Positions 55,305 through 64,000 of a stretch of DNA of 64,000 nt are shown here, piece by piece. Position numbers and translations under genes: made by a program. Position 1 is the stretch's first letter. Each line of letters begins with the position of its first letter. This DNA is from Vesta saturnalis (Eukaryota; Arthropoda; Insecta; Coleoptera; Lampyridae). Under the pieces are notes generated by a model that was given only the letters and a program-made list of their open reading frames with translations, searched no databases and was not told the DNA's origin. The stretch covers positions 5,001 through 69,000 of the forward strand of contig JARFJB010000384.1 in NCBI GenBank assembly GCA_036346205.1, in the 5' to 3' direction.

Positions 55305-55610
55305 ATGTGTGGAGTTCGAATTAACCGATGGCAACTATCGAACATTCCGCTACAGGGGCATCTCCGATGGGTACCACACTGCACATACGCTGAATTACTT
55401 GCACCACGTCCACGCAGGTGTAATGATACAGAAGTGGAAAGGGCCTTTTGTACTTGTACTAAATCAAACTATTTTATTCCTAGAGAAAATCATATATCTG
55501 AATAATAAACAGATTAAATTTGTACATACAACAAATAAATATATTAACATATCATTATCTTCTTTTTCTTTTTGTTCTAAGTATGGTATCAGACAATTGT
55601 AAAAATTACA
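55305..55610. other. Insert between repeat units
   Basis: About 350 bp unrelated to the repeat, with relatively GC-rich sequence (CATCTCCGATGGGTACCACAC) and an overlapping pair of plus-strand ORFs of no recognised family. Confidence 0.4.
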
Positions 55611-55659
55611 TGCGCAAGCCTTGAAAAAGTGAGATAGCTATCTGAGTAGGTAGGGTGCT

Positions 55660-55860
55660 AAAATGTTGCTAAAAATCTATATTCATTCACCAATTTTGTT
55701 GACGTCTCGACATAATTCATTGGTTTGATAACCAAAGGCGAAGTTCTGTGATCCATGTGTTTTGGTCAGCATTTGTGCCAAAGATTGTTCACAATCCATA
55801 TTATACGCCAATTTTGTTGTGAGAGAGTAAAATTTTGCTTTACTCGACTTTGGTCTTTCT
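55660..55860. repeat. Further unit(s) of the 105-130 bp repeat
   Basis: AAAATCTATATTCATTCACCAATTTTGTTGA (55672) and CCATGTGTTTTGGTCAGCAT (55753) repeat the words seen at 55270 and 55025. Confidence 0.6.
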
Positions 55861-56106
55861 TTACTTGTTTCTTTTCTGATTACTAATCTTACCATTTTGA
55901 CTGATATGGCGATCCTTGCCAGTACGGCTAATCCGACGTCGAGGCGCTATCTGTGAAGATGACAACATGCAAAATGTGTAATGTTAATTGGGAAGAAGGC
56001 ACGTACAGAAAAAAAGAGTTAAGTTAAATCATGTAATGGGAAGCAGTAAAATTTCGTTAACATATCTTATTATATAATAATATAACAAAGTAGGAAAAGC
56101 TTAATA

Positions 56107-56334
56107 ATGGGAACAAATAATTCTAAGGAAGAGAAAGACAAAGTCTTTGTAACACAAGCCGGAAACGGCGGTGGATTAACTAATAGTGTGAATCAAAATC
56201 AAGATGAGAAAGTGTTCACGTGGAAAGAATTGGGTATAATTTAGTCATAATGTTAATAATAGTAATTATAGTGTCATATATAATAAAACGTTTTAATAAG
56301 ACATGTCACCAAGAAGATACACAAGGAAGTAGTG
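56107..56334 (+). pseudogene. Small ORF with myristoylation-type start and membrane segment (Gypsy 5' ORF)
   Basis: The frame starts MGTNNSKEEKDKVFV. MG followed by N and S is a typical N-myristoylation start. It ends at a stop at 56242. A +1 frame from 56249 reads MLIIVIIVSYIIKRFNKTCH, a clear membrane segment followed by basic residues. Together they look like one small acylated single-span membrane protein, now frame-broken. Similar short ORFs precede gag-pol in some insect Gypsy elements; the function is unknown to me. Confidence 0.5.
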
Positions 56335-56767
56335 AAAAGTAGTGAAATGTTAAATATGATGAATAAGGTTTAAGTTAAAATACAAAGTCAACAATTAAAA
56401 AAGTAAATATTATGATAGTAAATTATCGAGTGCGAATCAAATTTACATGGAGTCAGCGTTAACAAGTGTAATAGTGGAAACTGTGTAAAACAGTTTAAAA
56501 ATGTTAAGTGTAGTGATACTCAATCAAATTCGGATATTGTAAAGATTAAGGTGTCATTCGCTTTCTTTCTTTTATTGTTTGTCTACACGATTATTTACAA
56601 CTTGGACGACATCTGTGTTATTTTTATTTTTTTTCTATTAATACATGTCTTTGGTAATTGGTTATTAATAACTTAAATAAGATTAGATAAATTTAGTCAT
56701 AGAAAATTTATTGGAATAAAAATTGTGACAAACCATTTCAACAGCTCTAAGATATTCTGTAGAGTGA

Positions 56768-56978
56768 ACCACTTTTAAAATATCCTGATTTTGATCGTGA
56801 TTCTGTCATTTATGATGATGTCAGTGCAAAATCAGTTGGGGCATCACTAAATCAAGAATATGGTGGAATACACTTGCCTGTCGAATATGCAAGTAGATCA
56901 TTAACATCGGCAGAACAAAAACGTTCTGTGGTGCAACGTGAATTAATAGCAATTCATTTTGAAATTCAACAATTTCGT

Positions 56979-57034
<56 letters not shown>

Positions 57035-57213
57035 TACGTTTTTACATTTATTCTGATCATCGTGCTCTACAATATGCTTATTCAAGATCAGCAAAAGATG
57101 AAAATAGTAGACTCAACAAAATTAGAATGGCTTTAGCGGATAATAATTATACTGTGGTGTACATCCCTGGAAATAAAAATGTAGTAGCGGATACCTTATC
57201 CGATTGCAAATAA
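56768..57213 (+). pseudogene. Gypsy RNase H domain split by a (TA)n tract
   Basis: PLLKYPDFDRDSVIYDDVSA and SVGASLNQEYGGIHLPVEYASRSL are followed by RELIAIHFEIQQFRP (catalytic Glu). After the TA tract come YIYSDHRALQYAYS (the Asp of the DHRAL motif) and YIPGNKNVVADTLS. The first catalytic Asp region is altered (YDDVS in place of TDAS). The frames before and after the TA tract differ, so its length has shifted the reading frame. Confidence 0.82.
56980..57027. repeat. (TA)n microsatellite within RNase H
   Basis: A TA tract of about 46 bp exactly between the FEIQQFRPY and FYIYSDH codons of RNase H. Confidence 0.95.
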
Positions 57214-57779
57214 CATCGAAACAATTAGAAGAATTAGCCGAAAAAGTAGAACAAGTTAATGCGGTAACAAGAGCTGGATTAAGAACACAAGTACAAGAAG
57301 AACAAGAAATTGAATTACAAGCTGAAGAAAATAATGAAAATATCGTAGTTATGAATAAACTGGTACCTGAAGAACAACAAAAAAGGAATAAAGTTGAAGA
57401 GAATATGAAAATAATAGAAGTTTTTAATTCATATGAAGTAATAAAAATTAATAGTGAAAGAACTGATAATTATGAAAATTATGTTGATATCAAGTTGATA
57501 TCTAAAAAGAAAATGATCGATCATCAAAGAGTACATTTTTCTAATGGCAAAGCAACTTTAGCAGCGGTTTTGCATAGCATCGTAAAGATAGCTGGAGAGT
57601 ATAACGTCTTCAAAGTAAAAATATGTAAGAATAATAAATTGTTTACGTCCTTTAAAGTAGATGAAGTGAAGAAAGCAGCAAATAAAATATTAGAAGAAGA
57701 AAATCTACAAATTTTCATACACCCAACACACATTAAAATAGAAAATGAAGATGAACAAATGCAACTTATCGAAAACTAG
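57204..57779 (+). CDS. Gypsy pol connection ORF (191 codons, uncharacterised)
   Basis: An uninterrupted frame rich in Glu, Lys and Asn. It starts MQITSKQLEELAEKVEQ with coiled-coil character and has a C-terminal half FKVKICKNNKLFTSFKVDEV. It overlaps the end of the RNase H frame by 10 nt and precedes the integrase zinc region. In related elements this stretch lies between RNase H and integrase and is poorly conserved. It is probably a segment of the pol polyprotein after a frameshift rather than a separate gene. Confidence 0.5.
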   Translation: MQITSKQLEELAEKVEQVNAVTRAGLRTQVQEEQEIELQAEENNENIVVMNKLVPEEQQKRNKVEENMKIIEVFNSYEVIKINSERTDNYENYVDIKLISKKKMIDHQRVHFSNGKATLAAVLHSIVKIAGEYNVFKVKICKNNKLFTSFKVDEVKKAANKILEEENLQIFIHPTHIKIENEDEQMQLIEN

Positions 57780-58705
57780 CACAATTCTAAATCAATTGGT
57801 GGTCATATGGGATCGAAAAAATTATACAAAAGTTTAAGAAGTAAATACTTTTTCAAGAATGTGGCTAAAAAAGTAAGGAATTATGTAAAAACGTGTAAAA
57901 TATGCCAAATGAATAAAAGCAAAGTTTCCAATATACAACCCATACAGATCACGCCAAGGTCTCCAGAAATAATGGATACAGTAATATTAGAATTGGTTGG
58001 TCCTATGACAATCACGAAAGAAGGTTCTAAATATGTATTAGTGGTTCAGTGCGAACTATAGAAGTATATAACTGCAGTCGCGATTAAAGACAAAACAACT
58101 CTTACAGTGGCGAAAGCTTTTCTCGAGAACATTATTTTAGTGTATGGTAACCCTCGTGTAGGCCTTACTGATTTGGGATCTGAATTTATGTCTGAAGTTT
58201 TTAGTGAAGTAATGAAATTAGTGGATATTACACATAAGAAGGCCACTCCACACCATCATCAAACGATCAAATGAAAAATCTCATTTAGCATTAGTAACAT
58301 TTTTTAGGAATTTCTTAAAAGATAGTGATTGGGACAATTTAGTAAAGCATTTTCGTTTTGTTTATAATACATTACCTCGTGTAGTGACAAATATTGCTCC
58401 ATATAACGTTATAGTTCAATAAAAATCCGCGTCACTAAATAGAATTAGAGTCAGTGGTATATGAACTAATCTATAATTTCGATGACTATATTATGGAAAT
58501 GAAATGTAGGATTAGGTATTGTCGCGAAAAGGCATCCGAACTATTAGAAGACGAAAAACAAAAACTGAAAATAAAGTATGATAAAGACGTAAGACCTTTA
58601 GACATACAAGTAGGACAAAAAGTTATACTAACTGACGAAAATAGAAAAAATAAGTTAGACGCCCAAATGATAGAATCGCTGACAGAATGGGAAAGTCAAT
58701 GGTAG
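57780..58705 (+). pseudogene. Gypsy integrase
   Basis: The zinc-binding H2C2 domain is visible as HNSKSIGGHMGSKKLYKSLR and CKICQMNKSK. The core has LELVGPMTITKEGSKYVLVV, in which the expected first Asp is Glu (LE instead of LD), so a key residue is lost. LTDLGSEFMSEVFSEVM contains the second Asp. KKATPHHHQTIK follows, but the third acidic residue region is disrupted by a stop at 58272. The C-terminal part at 58454-58705 (YCREKASELL, DIQVGQKVIL) is open. Stops at 58060 and 58272 add to the damage. Confidence 0.8.
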
Positions 58706-58985
58706 TTCATTAAGATAGACTATATAATTTTTATGAATAAAGTGTCAATTAGGTTAGTGTAATTGTGGAATGAATTTAGAGTTTCAACAGTGAAAATGAC
58801 AAGAATGTATTTATATAAAACACTTGAATTTTTTTTTTATATGTATTTATTTCTTTTAAGTATTTTACATCCTATTATTTATTCTTTATGTTTATGTTTA
58901 TTATGTACTAATCTTTATTCGATTTTTCTTTACGAAAAAAATTTTTTTTGTAAACAAAAAATTTTTTCCCACCAGGGAGGGAGAT

Positions 58986-61863
58986 GATGTGCGCTTAATT
59001 AAAATTAGATATCGTAATAGTATTTATTGCAATCCAATTATTAAGCAGTATGTAGTAAATATTAAATGGTGTCACCTAGTTACGTTATGAACAAAGCAAG
59101 CAACCTGTAGTAACGAAATAAGTAGGTAACATACATTTAAAAGATATAAAGGAGTGTTAGTTACTTAAGTAAGTTAGTCATTAGTAACATATCAAACTAG
59201 ATATAAGGTAAGTGTTAACTAGTAAACGTTAGTTCTTTATGAATTATTTAATTCATTATACACCAACTTTCTAGTGCAACCCTACAGGACCAAGGTTGCA
59301 CAACAATTTATGTTATTCCCGCCTCTCTTCTTAACTATGTTTTATATCATTTCTCTTCCTGTCCTGGTTTCGCTTCATAGAAAGATCACGCTTCACTACA
59401 TATCATTTTGAATTATCTCAATTTAAGTAATTGTAATACTATTTTTACGAACTACTGCGTCGTTTAAATTGCATTGGTCACCATATCTTCGAAGTGTATC
59501 GTTTTAGTATACGTACTGGAATATTTTTTGTTTACAGTATAGAACGCACTAGAAATTTAAAGCTCCCCATAAAGTACAATTTTGCGTGGTTTCGGGGTGT
59601 GTTAGTGCATAAATAAGTAATATTTCCAAGTAGTTGCGTTTTGTGGATGAAGCTATCGAAAAAACAAGATTGTAAATAAGTGATAACGTGTAATAGAATC
59701 AAAACTGTAATATAATTTGTAGTTAGTAAGAAAAAGTGATTTCGAAATACTTTTTCACTTAATAAAACAAAGAGGGGCTTTACATCATTGAATTAGAACT
59801 AATACAATCATACGCCGCAATAATTAATCCTTGAAAAATCAGAATTTTTGAACTAAAAACAGTGTAATAATATTATAAAGGAAAACTCAACGTGAATGTA
59901 TAATTTTTATTTTAAAAATATAATTTCACTTATTCAAATGACAATAGAATTACAATTTACACTACTGTGTTCAGCTTTAAATGACCTTTAATACAATCAT
60001 ATATTATGTGGTTTAGTTAAATAGGAGGCAAAATATTCATTAAACAAGATCAAAATTGTATTTCTTCAGTTCAATATTCAGAAATATGGTAAATGCTATT
60101 ACGATTATGGCAGAGTAGAGAAAACTGAGAGGGATACATGAATGTACATAGACCATGAGGTAACAATGGAAGAAAGGAGAGTACAAAAGAAATAATGAAC
60201 AGAGCGGCGGAAAGAAAAGTGGAGGGAAGAAAAGTGTGGATAGGATACAAAATGGAGATAGACGGAGAAAAATATGTATGAAATCAGAGAACGAGTGTGA
60301 TAGGATCACGATTTTCTAGCGATTTACCGTCAAATTTGTGTTGTCGAGTTGAGGTTTATGGATAAATTTGTTTTACGTGTGTCGCGACCTTTAAGGATGG
60401 TGTGTTGCGAGCTTAAGTTTTTTTGTTTGTTTGTTAATTACTTTTTCGTAATAATATATTTAAATTTGGAAAGATTGTTTTCATTATTATTCCCCGTTTA
60501 CTGAATGTTGAGTAACATATTATTTGTATATAAGTTTAAATAACGTTTATTTCGTTTGATTTCCTTAAAAATTATAGAAAGTTTTGTAAAATTAAGTAAC
60601 TTAAAGAAAGAATGTAGATTTAAATGCATTTGATGTCATGCTGGCGACATGAAGTCGGTTAATTGCAGTGGTTCAGATTAATATTGAGTATGTTGGTTTT
60701 GAGTCGTAAAGATAGAATGTGGGACTAACTGCTTGAACTTAAGTGAAAATACGGAGATACTTTTCACGTTGATTCTGCTGACGTTTGGAATTTTGAAAAT
60801 TATCGAGTCCTTACGGTTGAAAACGAAGTTTGTGTGTAGGGGTATCAAATCTTCTCCTTCCGTTTCTTAATTGGTGGAATTAAATTAAATGAGATTTTTG
60901 TGAGTGGTGGGATTCAAAATCCAAGATGGATTCTTGGTAATAATTTGGGTTTTCTAAAATTGACCGCGCTTTCGAGTAGTAGTACGGTGACGTTTGTTGT
61001 TACGGCTTAAGGGGTGGTTTAGAACGTTGATATATTGGACCTTTTGGTGTTTAACGAACGAACTTTTGATGTCAGGGTAGTTATCTACTTTTTGAAGAGA
61101 ACCTGTGAAGGGATTTTAATTAAAATTGTTCAATCACCAAAGGATTAGACCTAGTGCCGATTTCGATTTTACGTAATCAAGTTACCTAGAGATCACCGTC
61201 GTGTTATATTAGTGCTTCTGTGACCTCATTGGTTTATATCGCTTTTGCGGATTTATTAAATTAACGTTCTTGAAGTGCCACTTGCCGTGCAGAGCGTGTT
61301 GAAATATAAAGAAACTTTCGCAGAATATTAAAATTATAGTTATTTAAATAAAGTTAATAACCTTTTGGATTGTTAGTGTGAATAAAACTATTTAAAGATA
61401 AAAGTTAACAAGCAGTTGAGCGCACAAATTATTATTTTAAAAGAAGTTTTTAGTTAATGCAGTAACATTTTACCGAGATTCAATCAAGGAATCGTTTGTG
61501 TACAAAAGAATAATAGTCAACATTTTCATTCATCATTTTGTCAGAGCAGGGAGATTCCGTATCCGTATAGCAGTATCGATCACCTGGTTCATTTTCGATT
61601 GTTGTAACACAGAGAGGTGCTAATCTAGACAGTAAGGTAGTATAACATTGTGTTTTTTTAAGTATTTTCAAGATTTCTTGTGTGTACCTCGAATTATTTG
61701 TTTTGTTAACGAAGGTTTGAAAGCGGAGTGTGTACCTTTTAAATTAAGTTGTTGCTTTGGTTTATTTATTGTAATTAATCATAATTCTGACGCTCCGCCT
61801 TCACACTTTTCATTTTAGTAGTAAAGGGCAATTGACCCTATAGTAGTGTGGGTAAATAATCCA

Positions 61864-61864
<1 letters not shown>
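58986..61864. other. AT-rich region without a recognisable gene; may include the Gypsy 3' LTR
   Basis: If the polypurine tract at 58975 is correct, a 3' LTR would start at TGATGTGCGC near 58984, but no second copy was found to define its end. A short hairpin GTGCAACC/GGTTGCAC lies at 59274-59301. An orphan 63-codon ORF at 61480-61671 (minus) has four Cys but no known motif. Confidence 0.4.

Positions 61865-61865
<1 letters not shown>

Positions 61866-61902
<37 letters not shown>
61866..61902. repeat. (TA)n microsatellite
   Basis: A TA tract of about 37 bp. Confidence 0.95.
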
Positions 61903-61904
<2 letters not shown>

Positions 61905-62639
61905 TTAAATTTAGAACGGCGTTACGCAGAATTCTGGCCAGACTCTGTCGCCTTAAGAATTTGTTAGTTATATACGCATTATCGTGTTTACATTTATAAT
62001 ATATTATTTTTTTATCTTATTATAGCTTTGTTAGGTTTTATAAATTGTTTTAATTCTGTGAAAACCCTTTTGTGTTACATAAAAGTTTTTTTGCAAATTG
62101 CAAGTTTACCGGTAATTTAGAGTTTAAGTTTTAACGTAACGAAGTTACAGTTTTTTTTATTATTGAGTAATAGCGTTAATGATATTCAGTGTTTTATTTG
62201 ATTTCTAGTTGAGTATTAATTCATTTAGAGTGCATTCAACAAAGGTGATTTTTTTGTTTTGTTTTGATTATTATATAATGCCTAATTATTTACACTGAGG
62301 TGTAGTAACGTAACTTTATTGAGTGTTTATCACGCTTTTGTTTGTCAGGCGTGTAGTGCTATTTTGAAGCCCTATTTCAGGTGGTTTGCTGAGTAAGCGT
62401 ATTTTTTTTGTATGTTTAGACACGCTATGTACACGTAATTTTGGCACGACATCCCTTATTTTGACTACCAAACATTCTGGCGCCCTAAACCGATCTGATT
62501 ACGTCTTCATCCCCTATTTTGACTTACGTACGTTTTACTATTCTGGATGTGTAAAATTTATCAACATCATACCCATACCCATACGCTGACTAGTCGGGGC
62601 AAAAAGGCCAACTTTATCTGTAATCCCGTTCTACCACCC
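61903..62639. other. Stretch without a recognisable gene
   Basis: T-rich; a 67-codon plus-strand ORF at 62386-62589 has no recognised motif. Confidence 0.45.
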
Positions 62640-64000
62640 GTTTATATCGTTACACGAGGGAGTTAAACAGAGAAAGAAATCGCATGGGTGGTGCAATACT
62701 CGGAAAGGGACAACAGAAAGGAAAGGGCGAAAGAGCGTATAATAACGGGAATAAGAAGAAACTGGTTGATACAAGAAGAAAAGAAAGTGCAACAATGTAG
62801 AAAGGAATATGTGGCGGGGAAAAGTAAGAATAAAAATAAAGACAATATATAGCAGACAGATGAAAGAGGCAAGGAGGAAGAGATGATAAAAGAAAGGGAG
62901 CAGGAAATGATAAAAATAGGAGGGAACTTTAAAGCGAGAATAAGGGAAGAGGGGGAATACAAGAAAATAAAGGGATAGGGAAGAGACAGACAAGGGACAA
63001 AGTGCTAAACATAGAAGGGAAAGAACTGTTGAGAGGGTGCAATGGAAGGGGATGGGAAATAATGAATGAAAATGGAGAAGAAAGAGAAATGGGGAGTACA
63101 CGTGCATAGGAGGAAGGGGAAAATTAATAATAGGCTATGTACTAACGAATGCAGGGGCTGAGGAAGAGGTGAAGGTGTTCATGGTATGGGAGAGTGTCGA
63201 ATCGGTTCACCAACCCTTGGAACTAACAATGGAAGGAATAGAAAGGGAATAGGTGGTAAAAGAAGAGAAATTCATAACCAATAAAGTATGGACAGAAGAG
63301 AGTATAAAGAAGTACAAAGAGAAAATGGGAAAACAATATGAGACGGTAAGGGAGTGCAAGAGAGAGAGGAAGGTGGAAAAAACGAGAGACAGGATAGAGG
63401 AAGCAACAGAGAAAATCAAGTTTAAAGGATGGAAAGGGGGAGAACGGGATGGAAGAGGTGGTGGGACAGAGAACTCAAGGAGGCCAAGGGGAAGTCAAGA
63501 AGAACACTAAGACTGTGAAAAAAAGGGATGGTAGAAAAAGAAGAGTATAAAGAGGCGGTAAAGAAATACAAGAAAACATGCGAGAGTAAAAAGGAGGAAA
63601 ACAAAATGAAACAGGAAGAGCGGATAAGCAGTATAAAAACGGAAGAAGACGTATGGAAATATTTAAAGAAAGAAAAGAAGAGAACATGGACCCAAACGCG
63701 AATATAAATAAACGAATGGGAAAGGCACTTCAGAAACTTGCTGAAGGGGGAGCAAAGACAGAAAGGAGAAAAAAGATAGAGTAAGAAGGTGTATGAAATA
63801 TATAAACTAGGAGAAGGAATAAAAGAAGAGGAGTAATAAAGGCAATACAGAAGATGAAAAAAGGTAAAGCGGCAGGAGAAGACGGGATACAAGATGAGTA
63901 GTGGGTGTATGTAGGAGAAAAGATAGCAAAAAGGACGACGGAAATAATAAATAATAAATAAAGGGGAAGGATTCCCGGATAGATGGAAAGAAGTGCCCAG
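62640..64000 (+). pseudogene. Non-LTR retrotransposon (endonuclease to RT start), purine-biased, runs off the edge
   Basis: The plus strand, in shifting frames, gives MIKIGGNFKARI near 62910 (GGDFNAR motif with Asp replaced by Asn), then KGIGKRQTRDKVLNIEGKEL and GRGWEIMNEN. YTCIGGRGKLIIGYVLTNAG is near 63100, with SVESVHQPLEL after it (the S-D-H motif, here SVH). These are the last motifs of an apurinic-type endonuclease. A Lys/Glu-rich linker follows. GKAAGEDGIQDE near 63870 and GFPDRWKEVP at the edge mark the start of the reverse transcriptase. The plus strand is strongly purine-rich, which creates long Phe/Ser/Leu minus-strand shadow ORFs. Several stops make it inactive in this part. Confidence 0.75.

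Larger units (their letters stand above)
55917..58985 (+). mobile_element. Internally deleted Ty3/Gypsy retrotransposon
   Basis: The candidate primer-binding site TGGCGATCCTTGCCAG (55917) resembles the TGGCGAYC... sites complementary to a tRNA-Arg 3' end. It is followed by a small ORF (56107), RNase H (56768), a linker/connection ORF (57204), integrase (57780-58705) and a polypurine tract AGGGAGGGAGATG (58975). Gag, protease and reverse transcriptase are missing. No matching pair of LTRs could be seen by eye on either side. Confidence 0.7.

Noticed and set aside
55500..59500. LTR pair around the Gypsy element at 56-59 kb
   Set aside because: A primer-binding site and polypurine tract are plausible, but no direct repeat was found outside them.
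62631..63892. Long minus-strand Phe/Ser/Leu-rich ORFs (membrane-protein-like)
   Set aside because: They are antisense to a purine-biased LINE whose plus-strand motifs (GGDFN-type, IGGRG) are recognisable.
1..64000. CRISPR arrays, bacterial operons, rRNA genes
   Set aside because: No regularly spaced repeats with unique spacers, no bacterial gene organisation and no rRNA-like sequence were seen; repeats are microsatellites, GA arrays or transposon copies.

Overview
The window is AT-rich arthropod, most likely insect, nuclear DNA. It holds almost only transposable elements and endogenised virus-like elements, nearly all broken by stops, frameshifts, deletions and nested insertions. The case for an arthropod rests on the element families: a Mutator-like transposon, a CGBP1-like hAT, DUF4817/DDE mariner-type elements, a Penelope-like element with GIY-YIG endonuclease, Ty3/Gypsy elements (one with a primer-binding site of the TGGCGAYC type), non-LTR retrotransposons, and Polinton/Maverick (adintovirus-like) elements with a DUF8207-type gene. 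Long (TA)n tracts, short introns and polyA signals are eukaryotic. I see no recognisable host housekeeping gene, and none of the prokaryotic features such as operons or CRISPR.

Layout. 0-3 kb: the 3' part of a non-LTR retrotransposon (minus). 4-7.4 kb: a THAP-like fragment, a tRNA-like sequence, a mariner-type transposase remnant (minus) and a Gypsy reverse-transcriptase fragment (plus). 9.4-16.2 kb: an apparently near-complete DNA transposon bounded by inverted arms of about 330 bp. It carries a Mutator-like transposase joined to a YqaJ/lambda-exonuclease-like nuclease (minus). 16.7-17.5 kb: a compact intact spliced gene of unknown function with its own TATA box and polyA signal. 18.4-21.6 kb: a dead hAT transposase, then a Gypsy fragment split by a 239-bp MITE with a perfect 8-bp target duplication. 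22.1-24.5 kb: a 2.4-kb GA-rich array.

24.5-52.5 kb is the core of the window: two Polinton/adintovirus-like elements in tandem, same orientation, about 13 kb apart. Each shows the same order: an acidic spliced protein (minus), protein-primed family-B DNA polymerase (plus), major capsid, minor capsid, adenain-type protease and a PLA2/pX-like virion protein (all minus), packaging ATPase (plus), DUF8207 protein (plus), a small protein (plus), chromodomain integrase (plus), and a helical protein (minus). The second copy keeps two further right-end genes. Together these would make a replicating, integrating, capsid-forming element, but both copies are damaged in different places. Copy 1 lost the polymerase N-terminus to a Penelope insertion. 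Copy 2 lost the ATPase nucleotide-binding half to a mariner-type insertion. Each copy has a GA-rich array at its left side.

53-64 kb: a minus-strand LINE fragment, a diverged tandem repeat, a Gypsy element (myristoyl-type small ORF, RNase H split by a (TA)n tract, integrase), 3.6 kb with nothing recognisable, and a plus-strand LINE running off the right edge.
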